This document shows, one piece after another, positions 33,666 through 45,851 of a stretch of 64,000 nucleotides of DNA. The DNA comes from Collybiopsis luxurians FD-317 M1. Lineage: Eukaryota > Basidiomycota > Agaricomycetes > Agaricales > Omphalotaceae. The notes beneath the pieces were generated by a model. That model saw only the letters and a program-made list of their open reading frames with translations. It did not search any database and was not told where the DNA came from. The stretch covers positions 1,465,297 through 1,529,296 of the forward strand of contig KN834750.1 in the NCBI GenBank assembly GCA_000827265.1, in the 5' to 3' direction. The first letter of the stretch is position 1. Each line of letters opens with the position of its first letter. The position numbers and the translations under genes were made by a program.

Positions 33666-34547
33666 TCATTGAAAGTATTTGACTCTGGGGGGGGCATAGC
33701 CCCTCAACCTTTCTCCTCTGAAGAACAGCGCGGGAGCACCATATGATGGAGGTGAACTGGGCTTGGATTCGATGAGCGGGTGAGCAATAGGGGATTGGGA
33801 CGGCGACGACATAGCCGAGAGGGGGGAAGAAAGCAAAGCGGAAGAGTTTGGAACGAACCAACACCATCGAATTTCCATCTCTCCATGGAATAATCCCGCG
33901 GACCCTCCAAGGGCAGGATTGAATATGCATGAACCGGGAAGCTCAGCAGATTCAGAACTAGATTCAGCTAGGTCGGAACAATTGTTATCCTTCATCAAAG
34001 GAGGAAAATGTACAAGTAGTAACGGAACCTGCGAGCTCATTGCGCAAAGAATACTGGATTTCGTGAAAGGTGACTCTGAGAGAAAAACGGCAACGACAGC
34101 GGCACGATCCTTGTCCATAGCCATATGCCTCCAAACGACGCCTTCTAGTTCTCTCACATATTTGGGTCCAATTTTCTTCTTCTCTGCTTTGCATTGCGCC
34201 AGGATTCGTACACGTTTGATTGGAACTTGCTTGAGATATTCCGGAGAAGGAGGGCCTGTTTGTACCCGGGTCACATCAGGCAGCCACCACCAGCCGTTCA
34301 AATCTACTCCTCCATCCTCCTTACCACCTACCCTCCGCAAAACCATGCCCAGGTGAGTTTCAAGGAGATGCAAGCATCGTTTTTCAAAGGACGTTCCGCG
34401 AAAGACTGTAGACGGAGTTTGTGAAGTTGAAGCAGACTGTGAGGAAAAATAACTCCTTGGATAGTGAAAATGAATGTTCGTATCCCGGGCAAAGGATAAA
34501 GAAATTTCCGAATGAGCAAGCTTCAATCGGGACAAGCGAAAAGCCAT
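33666..34547 (-). CDS. RRG7: RRG7-like mitochondrial protein (DUF2034, PD-(D/E)XK nuclease fold)
   Basis: Resembles yeast Rrg7, required for respiratory growth and mitochondrial genome maintenance. Single exon, 293 aa. The N-terminus MAFRLSRLKLAH is basic and hydroxylated like a mitochondrial presequence. The domain begins GTSFEKRCLHLLETHLGMVL followed by RRVGGKEDGGVDLNGWW, with the catalytic-type Asp in GGVDLNG, and then RILAQCKAEKKKIGPKYVRE, the Q-x-K strand. Together these are the signature of restriction-endonuclease-like folds. LEGVVWRH and AVFLSESPFTKSS also fit. A Ser/Pro-rich C-terminal extension follows. Whether it cuts DNA is not established for the family. No intron is needed, and it stands alone with gene-poor flanks of over 2 kb. 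Confidence 0.85.
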   Translation of the reverse strand: MAFRLSRLKLAHSEISLSFARDTNIHFHYPRSYFSSQSASTSQTPSTVFRGTSFEKRCLHLLETHLGMVLRRVGGKEDGGVDLNGWWWLPDVTRVQTGPPSPEYLKQVPIKRVRILAQCKAEKKKIGPKYVRELEGVVWRHMAMDKDRAAVVAVFLSESPFTKSSILCAMSSQVPLLLVHFPPLMKDNNCSDLAESSSESAELPGSCIFNPALGGSAGLFHGEMEIRWCWFVPNSSALLSSPLSAMSSPSQSPIAHPLIESKPSSPPSYGAPALFFRGERLRGYAPPRVKYFQ

Positions 34548-36801
34548 AGTAAACTATTATACAGTCTGTTCTGAAAAAACCACTGTTCTGAATGAGCATT
34601 CCCAGTATATCATACGTCAGACAATGATCCTGATTGCAATAGCTACTTGCATACCTTTGCTTTGGTGGCTAGGAAGTCCCACTGCAGATGCAGCAGGTAG
34701 CACGTGTCAATCTCGCTGATCACTAGGCGCGCGCGCTAAATACCTAAGCAATTCACTCAGCAATTTCGCAGCTATTCAGGCTCTCTCATTTGAGCTGAAG
34801 GTCCTACAGTGATGAAAATCCTGGATTAATGCTGTCATGCAAGCCTTGTAGGTCGAACAGACTTTTTTATGCGACATTCGATTCAGTTGAGGCTTAATTT
34901 GCGCTCAACATCGCCGGTCTGTCAAATGTTGAAGATTTTCTCACCTATCCATATCGAAGAGGCTATCATTGCTGGAACCTGGGCGTTTCCTTGATCTCAG
35001 GAACTCTGAATTCTGGTAATAATTACCCAGCCCCAGCTGCAGGACCGAATTCTTCAGAATTGAGAATGCACTGGCTACGTAGCCAAAGCCGGATCCCGCC
35101 AATATTTGAATTGCTGAAAGTAGCTGCCGAATCTCAAATGTTATCTCGCCATTTACAGATTTTCTACTTGCTAGGTCGGTTGAGCGGCGGGAATTTTGCC
35201 GTATGGATGTGTACGAATTTACTGCTTACGGAGATGTGAGACTGATCGCTGAAGTTGAGGTTAGGGATGAGAGTCGAAGTTATATGCAAAGAAAGTTTAT
35301 AACTGACGTTTATTAACGTATGGCAGATCCAGCACAAGGCACGCGAGAGTGGCTTCGATGTTCCTAGTCAAAAAATACGATAGCTAGCTGGCAAAACATT
35401 GAATATATGAGAGCATGGCCGCTGTCCAACAGAAGTCCCTAGGCAGCTCGGCACTCAAGCTTCGTTTATACCTGGTAATCAATAATTAAGTGGTCATCAA
35501 CACTTTGCTCTCTCGTGCCTGAGTATGAATGGAATCGGCCCCGATCTTTCCCCTGTCGCATTGCTTCTATCGTAAATATATGCGTGCAGTCTTTCTCATG
35601 CATAACATATGTCCCCGTTATCGCCATCTAACTCGGGCTGACGCGAACTGTTCAGGAAAGGTAGGGGTATCCGGGGTCCTACCTTCCACTTTTAAACGTT
35701 CAACGGCGATACCTCGGTACCTGATCTGCTCTAGATCTTTAGAGTACATCAATTGTTGTAATCCTTTCAATGCACCCGTACGGGATGTGTGCGGGATGTG
35801 TATTCCGGTCCAATTTATACTCCGAGCTTTGGAAAGTCCTTATGTACCCATTTCCCGACAATCAATTCCCTATATTCTGGATCAACAACGATAATGTTCG
35901 GAAAACTCTGGTACAACTCAGGTCCTGCCCTCGATTTCTTCCAAGAAGCCAGAGTTCGAACCTGAAAAGATCTCGGAGTGATTTCAAGCTTTCCGTTGGA
36001 CGTGATTGATCTTATACCGTGCGCTGTGTCACAGGAGACAGTTCAGATAGATGAACATCTTCCGGATACTGACAGAGTCTTATCCCGAACTAAATTTGAT
36101 TTGTATGCTTTCGATTTCAGAGGCAGAAAGGCGGACAGAGCACCAGGGAATACTTCTTCAGCCTATAGCATTGCGCCATCCATGCGAGTTCCATGTCGTC
36201 TGTTCAGAATATACATACACATCCAATACCGATCCCGCCAAGAGAAAGGCCTCGAACGGTCTTTTGTCCGACCATGCTGAATTACGGTTCGTGTGGCTTG
36301 AACATTGAATATTTGATATTACTTGACCCAGGTACATTCTGGTGCATTCCGAACGATATAAAAATATAGAGGTACGGTCAAGTATTTGTAGCAGAAAAAA
36401 GACAATGTAGTGCACGAACTAAGGTATAAGGGAAGGTCATAAGAATCCACAATAGAAGTCTGAACGAATGAGCAAACCACCAGACATACTTGAGTGGGAA
36501 ACAAAGGAAAAAGCAGATGGTCGCGTCCCATGACGAACTCGGTCATTCTAGAAGAATTTTATTATTTCGAGTACAAAGTGCGCTGATAACTAAGTCGAAT
36601 TCAATCAAAGTATGATACGTACGTGGAATATAAGTAACTTGTATAAATTTTGAAACAAAGAGAAGAGAGTGAACAGTTCAAGAAAAGAAAATTCGACCAC
36701 ATGAACCTAAAAGTTTTCAAAATGTATGCATGCATAAAAATTCCCAAACGTCCGATTTCAATTTTTCATCCGCTTGCCGATTCGCCCATAGAATAGACTC
36801 C
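34548..36801. other. 2.2-kb gene-poor region
   Basis: Only short ORFs without recognisable features on either strand. No repeat, RNA gene or transposon remnant was identified by eye. Confidence 0.4.
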
Positions 36802-38663
36802 TCAATGGGACGGTGGTATCGATCCACTTCCAAACTCGCCAAAAAGATCCAGACTCCTCCCGTCATCCGAACGACTGAAACTGGTGCCCAAAGATTCGCC
36901 TTCACTGAGTCCCAGATTACCGGTATGCAACATGCCGAGGGAGAAATTGTTGGAGTAGGCATATGAATTCGTATTGTTAGTCATGTTAACGCCCATCCCC
37001 ATTCTCACATCGTCACCTAATCCCATCGCCATGACACGATCATCTCCAGGCATGGATACCTCCCGTCGAGATGGCGCTTGGGGGAGATGCGCTTCCTGCT
37101 GATAACGGTGAGCGCGCGCCAGCTGTTGCGGGACTTCCTGATATATCTGAGCCTGGAGATTCGACCGAGGTCTGGAATGAACTCCCATACCCATATTCCC
37201 CGCTGCCAGAGCCCCGCTGTCCATACCCATACTTAGGATATTTCCCATGTTGTTCATACGATCCATGCCCATATCCATATCGATCCGACTCGACGGGCGA
37301 GCGAGGTGAACTGGATGACCTGGATCCGGAAGTAGATGGCCGGGCAGCATTGGCAGAGAGTGGGGACGGTGTTGTGGTGGGTCCTGATGTGGACTCTGCG
37401 GAGGAGGTGGAGGTGTTCGAGTTTGGACGATAGAAAGCTGATGCAGCGACATTAGATGGGAAGGGAATAAAATATCTCATAAAATAAGTTACCTGATGCG
37501 CCTGAGCTTTCCCTTTTAACCTTCGAAGCTGTTCCTCCTGTTGCATGCGCAGCTCTTGTGAGTAGCTCAAAGCCCTTTGCCGCTGAACTTGACGGGCCAG
37601 GATCTCGGTCCCCAAGGGCGAGCCCTGCAGCTCCGCGGACGATGAGCCCTGTGCCACTCGTTCCAGGTCTGCTACCTGCTGAGTGTATGTCTCTCTCCCG
37701 GACGGGGGTGAATAGAATTCCCCCTGTCCTTGGAGATCCAGATGAGGATTGAGGGCGTCCGGAACTGCCATCTTCGGGTTCGCAGAGTTCCATGACAGTA
37801 AGTCGTCTCGACTGTGGTCGAGATTCGGTGGCTCCATCCTCTCCACCCCCCTCATCGAGCTCTGAGAATCCCCGCTTGCGACTTCCGGAGGAGCTGAGGG
37901 GTGGTGCATTGAAAGAGAAGGGGGATTCACCGAAACGATCGTCTTCCCACCCGACAACCATGCTAGATCCAGAACTGACATGATAGTTTGAGGTTCCTGG
38001 TGGTCCCAACGCTGGCGCTGTTCCCGGTCGATATGCGTATGACTCGAGTCCATGCGATGAGCCACTCCGCGATCCAGGGCGGAAGTTAAATCCGCTTGAA
38101 CTTGGCGGTGGAAGCCTGAGCCCGTTCGCGCTCCCGGGGCCCGGTAAGGTTGAAAGCGATGGGAGCCCTGAGCTGTTGGACGATGGTCCGAGAGGTGGGA
38201 GCGAGTTTCCATGGCCGTTGAGTATTCCTCCAAGTCCGGCACTAGATACGGGTCGTCCTGAACGGCCAGCATTTGAACCTGGTCGTGCGAGAGGTGGCGG
38301 GGGCGGGAGAGAAGCAATGGAGCTGGGGACGACGCTTGCGAGTGGGGGGAGCGTCGTTCCTGTCGATGGTCTGGTGCTAGTTCCGGGTCGGGCAGTTGTG
38401 GCAGTGGATGGCCGGCTGGTTGTTTCCCGCTCACGGGAATAGGTGCTGCTGTCTCCTTCGGGGACGTTAAATCTGAACATGCTCCCTCCGCCTCCAGAGA
38501 AAGAGCGGGAGTGCTGAGGTTGCGAGGGATAGGAGGTGCTTGGCCGTCGATGCTGCTGCTGGCCTCGAAAGGATCGAAAGGAATGACTGTCTTCCGGGTC
38601 GTCTCGGTAGGCTCGAAAGGACTGCCGCCTCGAGCTGGAGGTCATATCGGAATCAACTTCCAT
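36802..38663 (-). CDS. Ser/Pro-rich disordered protein, likely regulator
   Basis: The large exon (38663 to 37493) and a second exon from 37437 are joined by a 55-bp GT-AG intron. The protein is almost entirely low complexity: Ser, Pro, Gly and Thr runs such as TTARPGTSTRPSTGTTLPPL, and a basic/acidic patch SRKRGFSELDEGGGED followed by SRRLTVMELCEPEDG. The C-terminal part has many Tyr-Gly and Met-Gly dipeptides. Reading straight on gives a stop at 37040. A further 43-bp intron (37017-37059) would add a C-terminus ending GEFGSGSIPPSH with stop at 36802, the option shown here. An acceptor at about 38709 and the open frame upstream of MEVDSDM imply at least one more 5' exon. Probably nuclear; no domain recognised. 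Confidence 0.6.
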
Positions 38664-39915
38664 CTCGTCGCGGTGATGTCGAACATTTGAGTAATTTGCG
38701 TATGAACCTAGAAAGAAAGCTGGGTCAGTACATCGAACGACTTGATGAGAGAATGATGAGAGAATGATGAGAGAATGATTAAGAAAGAAAAATAGTGGAA
38801 ATTAGAAACGAATGAAGAAAGTGCAAAAGCAACAAAAACCCTCTCGACCCAAGCCTCTCAAGGTTTGATCGTTTCAAGGCCAAACACAAACGGAAAACAG
38901 CCGTCAGACGCCCGCAAGCTATACCAGCAATGCACCCCGAGCTAACAATGGTCAAACGCACTGCGCGTACTGGCACGCCAGGAGAGTCATCTCCGTGGTA
39001 CATGTAACCAGTAGAAGTCTGTGCCTGATCGACAAAGTTGGAGGCATTGGGCTTGCGTGACCGCGACTGTTGAAGTCATTGAATGCGGCATCAGTGCTGA
39101 TGGCAGCGGCGGGCGTCGAGCAAGACTGACTGGGGAGTTCGTGATCCAATGTCCTCACCCTTCCTCCCTAAACAGAAAATGGAACACACATGAAAAAGAG
39201 CAGCAGCAAGTTTCATCAACAATCCGATTCCTATAATTGAAAAGAAAAAAAGAAAAGAAAAGAAAAGAAAAGGAGAAAGAAAGGCAGAATCATTGTAGGC
39301 ACAAGAGAAGGCAGGGAGGGAGGAGAAGGACAGGATTCAAAAACTCACCCTTATGTCAGCTTGACCGTCTGCTGGCTGTTTGCTTGGCCGAGAGGTGAGT
39401 TGGCCATGTAGGGGAGAAGAGAAAAAAGCGAAAAATAAGGAATGAAGAAGACGGAAAGAATGAGAAGGGTAAGTAAAGTAACAACAAACAGCGCAGAAGC
39501 CGAAAGCGCGACATGATACATAAGTAGGTAGCCACATAGTCGTATACATATTTAGAGATAGGCAGTTGAAGAACAGACAAAACACAAACAGAGAAAAGAC
39601 AGACATTGCAAGCGAAAGACGAGAGAGAAGTGACAACTGCCAGAAACAGAGAGGTAGCTATTATGAGAGAAAAAAAGACGTAAAACAACAGAGACCCAAA
39701 AAATGGAACATATATAGCTTAATAACTTCACAAAAGCCGCAATATAAAGCTATAGATAGGGATAAAGGATACAGATACAAGGCCACAATAGGAACCCCAT
39801 GTCCCAAAAAAGGCGTGCATAACGAAAGAAAGATTGAAAGGAGTGGAAGTTCGAAAGAGTGACAGTTCAAAACGAATGAAAAAAGTGCAGAAATGAACAA
39901 TAAAATATAAAAAAA
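38664..39915. other. 1.25-kb region between two minus-strand regulator genes
   Basis: Strongly T-rich on the minus strand, with (AAAAG)-type repeats at about 39240-39275 and three copies of GATGAGAGAAT at about 38743-38776 on the plus strand. Probably the promoter, 5' UTR and unresolved first exon of the gene ending at 36802. No zinc-finger exon found here. Confidence 0.45.
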
Positions 39916-41682
39916 TCAAGCCCAATACCCTCCCAATCCTCCACCACCTCCGGAGCCATCTGCGGCACTCTGAGCGACCCAAGCTGCTGAGTTGGAGTAT
40001 CCCTGGCTAGGCATTCGCTGCGGCTGGTGTGAGTATCCATTTCCATATCTCGAATTTGGCGTCGAGTATCCATTCTCAAACGGTGTGCCCGGCAGCGACG
40101 TTGAGTGATGCTGGTGCTGGTGTTGCGAAGCCGCTGAGAGCGCATGATGTCGCTCACTCGAGTCGGTCGGTACCAGTGGGAAATAGCTTCCACTCGATGA
40201 ACTTGAGTGAGAAGCTGACAGAGGTGGCGAATGGAAAGGACTACCGGGGTGATGCATTCCTCCGGGTGAATGGGGATGTGGATGAATGTGGAGATGTGGA
40301 TGAGAGGTACGCGAAGATAGGGAACGTCCTGGACCAGACAGCGTATTGATAGAATTCAATTCAATCACCATCTGGGGAGGCATCTCGGTGACCGGACTTT
40401 GAGTCATCGACATTGTCGTCAATGGTAGATAGGGAGCGCTTGCACTAGCAGAGCCCAGCGGTAAGTGTCCCAAATGGTCGTATGGGAAGTTACCTCCTGA
40501 GTTGTTGAACGAAGTAGAGTCTAGGTCTTGCACTGGTGAAGGCGAAGATGACGATGATAACGATGGTGAGGATGCAACAGCGGGTCCAGAGTAACCAGAG
40601 GTGGAGGTGGAGCGATGAGGGTAAGAGGTAGAAGAAGCAGGAACAGAATTCGAAGAATTGTACGTATTATGAAGATAATTATTGTATGGATGAGGAGGGT
40701 GGAAACGATTATACCCACCGTTTGAGTTGCTTTCGCGGGAATAGCCTGGACATGGACATGATTAGTGTACAAATTCATGAAAAGTGCGTAGGCAACTAAT
40801 ATACGAAAGAACCAACCTGTGCTATTTTCGCCATCGAGGGAGACTAAGAGGGAAAAGGAGTTGGTCCTGGGAGTTGACAAGAGTTATATATCTTACCATC
40901 GTCCCCTGGTTCCTTTTTCCGTACGATATACGGGTCCGGAAGGTCAGGGAACCCAGTTAAACTGAGTTGATTAGCTGGGACTGTGAGCCCTGGATACATG
41001 GCTACAAGATGAGATGAATCTCATATTAACGACCAAATGGAGAGATGGCAACGAAGAAATTGATAAACTAACCATCAGGACCGCCGGCACCTTCGTAACC
41101 GGTGGATGTTCCTGGTCTAGCTCTTGAGCGAGCGGTACGGCCACGATCGTTTGAACTATCTTGTGAACCACGAGCACCTCGAGCGGTAGTACCTGCAGCT
41201 TGGGCAGCCTGCTTGTTCGCTGCGGCCATCGAGGCATGGACACGACCGAGTTCGCGCATCATACGCTCGTTCATGTCAGCCTTGTCGGCATGAACAGTCT
41301 GGGCATGCTGTCGGAGATTGTCGAGACTAGGAGATGGAAAGCATGAACTCGGCGATGCGGACCAGAGGAAGCACATATCAAGGACGTACCGACTGAAATT
41401 TTTCCCGCAATGACAGGTAAATGGTCTTTCTCCAGTATGCTTCCTGATATGCCTGGCAAGATGTTCAGACCGAGAAAAGACCATTCGACAATCCCCAAAA
41501 CCCCGACATTGAAAAGTTTTAGAGGGGGTAGGTCTGGCGCGTTTCGTGGTTGAAGCGGCGTTGGCCGTCGAGCTGTTATTGGGGCCTGAAGCGGAAGGAG
41601 CGGAAGTTGCAGCCATTTTGCTGTCCGAGCTGGGGTCGAGAGAACCGTCGTCGAGATTGGAGTTGGGGTTTTCGGAATCCAT
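39916..41682 (-). CDS. C2H2 zinc-finger transcription factor, Usv1/Rgm1-like
   Basis: Probable sequence-specific DNA-binding regulator. The N-terminus [13 protein letters not shown] is followed by a basic [13 protein letters not shown]. Finger 1 is [20 protein letters not shown] ending IRKH, with the linker TGERPF. Finger 2 is [16 protein letters not shown], completed across an intron, ending AQTVH; its Cys pair is separated by one residue instead of two. The EHLARH and LDNLRQH helices resemble the yeast Usv1/Rgm1/Com2 group, linked to carbon and stress responses. After it come a helical [18 protein letters not shown] and a conserved-looking [20 protein letters not shown]. The remaining 250 residues are Ser/His/Pro-rich. 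Five exons with phases that agree; the stop is at 39916-39918. Confidence 0.85.
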
Positions 41683-42809
41683 CGACGACCTTTTACAAGT
41701 AGGCTAGCGTTGGTCTACCACCTGTTTGGGAATCAAGGCACGTCGCAGCTCGAGTTATGTACCTGGTATGCCCGAAAATTGGGTCGATGTGAGGCTATGA
41801 GATATGGAAATCGTGGGAAGATTGCGGACTTTCAATGAGCTGAATAATAAATAACTTGCACTGCCCTCGCCCCTGTAGACCCCAGACACACCTATCTGCA
41901 AATCTCCGGTTCTCGGCTCAAGACACGCGTTCAAAGTCGTTCATGACAGACAGACGTCTTCGCGGCTCTCTGAGTATCTCCGTACATATTTATTAAATTT
42001 TTTTAGTTCAACTGCTAAATCCTATAAAACAATTTTTTGAATTTTTTGTTTATTTTTCCAACAATTTTCAACATTTCTGCTCCCACTGGTGTTACAGTCC
42101 CGCTCTCACCGGTATGTCTTTTATCCCATATCTGGGATCTGGGTACTGTTTACGCAGATAGCTTTCAAGATTTTCTAGTGAGACTATCTATCTGTAATGT
42201 TCACCAAGTGTTCCTGCTGATCAGTTACTCATCGAACATCGAACATCAGTTCTATGAAAACGAGATCGGAAATGCCATGATATATGCTTTGGAAAGATCA
42301 ATACTTATCCGTCTTACTGCGCGCATCTAGATGCTAAACCTGTTTCGCCTTCTCTCTTTTTTTTTTTTCTTCACTGAGCATTCAGGCCGTGAATCACTGA
42401 CGTGGTCAGCTCAGGCTAGTCCTCAAAATTTTCAACTTCGACATGACTGATCCCACCACTCTTTGGTATTGATGTTTCTTAATAACAAACCTCTGCCTTT
42501 TTTTGACATCTCGAACCTCTTGAACTGGTCATAATAGTGGTAAGAAGATGTTTATTTCATATTGGCATATCAATGGCAGAGGTATAGATGACAAGCAATG
42601 CGCTACGGATACAGAAAAATGCAAGGGAAGATGCGGAGTCTCTTGGATGATTTTACTAAGATACCGAATAATGGAACAAATATGAAATGGCGCCTCGTCT
42701 CGTCAGGATAGCATCATGCACATATATCATCTAACGATGAGATCCGGGCTTGAGGCAGGCCCGTATAGAATCGAATTCAACAACTAGCGCTGCAAGATGT
42801 TGAGTAATA
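41683..42809. other. intergenic, long upstream region of the zinc-finger gene
   Basis: AT-rich with T runs near 42000-42060 and 42358-42370. No gene or repeat recognised. Long upstream regions are common for fungal transcription factor genes. Confidence 0.4.
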
Positions 42810-44262
42810 CTATGCCTGTGACACCTCCTCGGTGTACAAAGGCGGCATAAACCTTGCGCGCAATTCTCTATGCTCCCGTTTCAATTGTTCCACCATCGAC
42901 TTCAGCTCAACGATAGTCTCCTCCCTCCTGGGGGAAGAACTACTAGTAGAGCTAGGTGCAGCAGTGACGGGACTGGTGGCCTCTGCGTTGCGCTGTCTAT
43001 CACGTCCGCCAGAGGCAGATCCGGAACCGGAAGAGGCTCCGGCGCGAGAGCTTTGATTTCCCGTATTTTGACCACTGGTAACACCAGAGTGATCTTGGCC
43101 GGTTTGTCCAGCCCGCCGGTTATTACTTCTTCCATTGTTACTACTGCCACTGACAGTACTGGAGGGGAGAGTACTCGGAGGCTCAACCGACGATGACGGT
43201 CGATCCTGAGTATTGAGGCCTTGTGCGGGAAAGTGCCCTACAGGGACTACCCGGTATGGTTCTACAACCCGGGAATTCTCCAATTTATGCTGCCGAAATC
43301 GCAGTGATGATTGGAAATACAGCTGTTTGATACGATGTTGGTATCTACAACACCAAAATATCGAGAGAGAACCCAATAAAAGGAAAAGTACCGTTCCCAC
43401 TGTGGCACCGACAACTACGGCAATGGGGAGAGTAGTAGACTTGGGCGTGGGTGACGGAGTGCCTGCAGAGGAACGTGAAGGAGACGTGAGCTGAGCGCTT
43501 GCAGAAGAAGATGAGGATGAAGGAGGCAGGGGGCTAGAATTTGATGACAAGGAAGAATCGACGCTGAAAGAGTTGGATGGTGTAAGTGGGCAGCGCAGTC
43601 GCCAGATCGGGAGTAAAAAAAAACTCACGTATAAATCGCATAATCAAACTGCAACGTAGAATTAACTGACGTCGAATCGGTCAACATAGTGAGCATATGC
43701 GCCTGCTGAGGTAGATTGCTCAAGAGTAATACGCTGGTATTGAATTGAAAGTTATTTGACTGGTCACTCGTGTGTGTAAACGTTTTGTTAACGGCCTGAC
43801 CATCCAGGGAGAATGTCAGATTATACGTCGAAGTCAGAGTTGGGTCTGTTGGATTGGGAAGGATGCAGAAAATTTCCACTGAGGTACCTATCAAAAATCA
43901 TCGCACTCAGTCGTATACAAGGATAACCTTCTCTCTTACTTACCGTTGAAAGATAGTTGCACTGTTCTCACCGGGTCAGTCGTATGATGTGTAGTATCAT
44001 GCCAAGTCCCGTCAAAGGCTTGCTGAGGATCAGGATGGAATCCGCACCCTGAGCAAGTCGCGCCTTGCGTCCAAGCGTTCGCCGGAGAGTATACCGGTAG
44101 CGCACCAGTAACCGAGTCTCCTTTCTCGTCATCGATGTATCTAAATTCAACCGAAAGTCCGAGACTTGGTAACAACGTCAGAAAAAGGAGTATTGTCAGA
44201 GAACTCGACAATCCCAGGCTAGTTAAGCAAGTCTTGCATTTGTGTCGACATGATGAATGCAT
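42810..44262 (-). CDS. Secretory single-pass membrane protein
   Basis: Three exons joined in frame. The N-terminus MHSSCRHKCKTCLTSLG is followed by SLTILLFLTLLPSLGLSV, a signal peptide or anchor. The outer domain has FRYIDDEKGDSVTG, CSGCGFHPDP, FDGTWHDTTHHT, a jelly-roll-like VEIFCILPNPTDP and YNLTFSLDGQAVNKTF, several N-x-S/T sites, and resembles the galactose-binding-like ectodomains common in mushrooms. A Ser/Thr/Pro stalk precedes the membrane helix IAVVVGATVGTVLFLLLGSL and SIFWCC. The cytosolic part is Ser-rich and ends with a coiled-coil-like EETIVELKSMVEQLKREHRE. An upstream ATG at 44343 would add 27 residues and weaken the signal peptide, so I prefer 44262. Ligand unknown; possibly a wall sensor-type protein. 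Confidence 0.75.
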
Positions 44263-44689
44263 AGTAAAGAGCCTGCTCTTCAATAAAGGAACGAGAGTGA
44301 CGGATTCAAAGGAAGTCGCAGTTGAATAACCTTCGACGGACACGCTTGCACACGGTTTGACCTGTGCTGTCGCTGATGCTTACACAGAGAACTGAGGCCA
44401 TCATCAACAAGTGGCAAGACGGTGATGTAGAGACAGAGGTGGTGGCAACGAAGTGTTACTGGCAATCCATGAATAGTAGCTCAAATTTGGGGTGAATGGT
44501 AACATGTTGATAGTATGGCGCGTCGTGGTCGGAGTTCCTGCCACAGATCTGGAGTAGAGGAAAAGCCCGAATGACAACTGACAAGTCTCCGATCACTCTG
44601 ATCACATGCATTGTGTCCTGATAAGATAAAATTATCAGCATCGCTTGCTTCGTTCAGTTGTTTTTTTTTTTTTTTTTTGCGAGTTTTTC
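44263..44689. promoter_or_regulatory. divergent promoter region with poly-T tract
   Basis: Lies between the membrane protein gene and the ribosome recycling factor. An uninterrupted run of 18 T at 44661-44678 ends 11 bp before the recycling-factor ATG. Such tracts favour nucleosome-free promoters. Confidence 0.5.
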
Positions 44690-45653
44690 ATGTTCCGTCA
44701 TGCTGCTCTTCGTTCCTCGTCTCCTCTTCGTTCCAGCTTCTACATAAATCATAGCAGAGCTCGTATCCTGACTCAACCTTCCATAATAATACGAGCCTAT
44801 GCAAAGGCTGCAAAGGCTGGTAAAGACAAAAAGGCCGGAAAAGAGGAAAAGGAAACCAAGATAGAAAAGTCCGGGAAAGGCCCAAAATCGACTGCAACCC
44901 TCGTACCGGGGTCCCAGCAGCCCATTACAGACCCAGCAGCTAAGGAAGAATATGCAAAAGCTGAACAGAGAATGGCTGCTGCGGTCGAGTGGTTCCGGAA
45001 AGAATGCGCCGCTGTAGAAGCGCGTGCGAGCGGTCGCGTCACTCCAGCTGTACTTTCCCCCGTCAGAGTAACATTTCCCAAAAATGACCAGACATTCAGA
45101 CTGGAAGAAATTTCTACGGTCGGGGTGCGAAATGGCTCAGAATTGCTGATCACTGTATTTGAAGAAGAGGTGGGCTCTTTCTTAAAATCAACTCTGCCAG
45201 AAACTCAATGTCTGGCCTTTAACCAGTAGTCACTAAAACATGTTGAAAAAGCAATATACGATGCTAAGCTCCCCAATATCTCCCCTCAAAAGCTAGACAG
45301 TCGGTCATTGAAGATTCCTATACCCAAGTAAGTCCTCACTTTCACCTTTCTACGCGCATGATTCTCAGTATTTGCAACAGACCCACTGTAGAAGCCCGGA
45401 ACGGGCTTTTTGCCGCCTCTCAACGTCAGGCAGAAGATACTCGCGCACAGATTCGAAAACACCATCAGGCCAGTCTGAAAAAAGGAAAGTACGAAAAACA
45501 TTCCGTCGAGCTAGAAGAAGTAAGGTCTTCATCCTCCTCTTTCATTAACTTGTTCTAACCACTTCACGCCAGTTTCAAAAACTCGTGGATCGTTTTGTGA
45601 GTGAGGTCGATAAAATCGTCGCGGGGTTGAAGAAGGCTACCGGTGCAAAATAA
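44690..45653 (+). CDS. RRF1: Mitochondrial ribosome recycling factor
   Basis: Splits the mitochondrial ribosome after termination. The N-terminus MFRHAALRSSSPLRSSFY is a basic presequence. A Lys/Glu-rich spacer (AGKDKKAGKEEKETKIEK) leads to the RRF domain: MAAAVEWFRKECAAVEARAS then GRVTPAVLSPVRV, the helix and first strand, and FRLEEISTVGVRNGSELLIT. After an intron ending at CAGTAG comes LKHVEKAIYDAKLPNISPQ, then IPIPKPTVEARN, the conserved P-P/T-x-E-x-R motif of domain I, and a C-terminal helix FQKLVDRFVSEVDKIVAGLK. Exon 1 is 44690-45169; about four exons with phases agreeing. The family match is clear; the mitochondrial site follows from the presequence. Confidence 0.88.
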
Positions 45654-45851
45654 AATCATACCGAAACGCAGGTTACAGAGAATAGCTATGGAAAGTTATC
45701 ATTGACTACGATCTGGTAAACTTGTAATGTAAATGACAAAGGACGGTAAAATTAGTTGGGACGATTAGTGTAAACATCGAAATAGTGGTTCGGAAGGTAG
45801 AAGGTACTACAGCAGCAAGCAAGGTCTAAAAGGCAAATCGGAAATCGGCAC

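Noticed and set aside
35850..35980. tRNA-like GTTCGAACC word
   Set aside because: A T-loop-like motif is present, but no A box or foldable cloverleaf could be placed around it.
37500..38434. Long minus-strand frame overlapping the Ser/Pro-rich gene
   Set aside because: The other frame, starting MEVDSD, carries the better protein-like sequence and splices in phase; this frame is only real downstream of the 37438-37492 intron.
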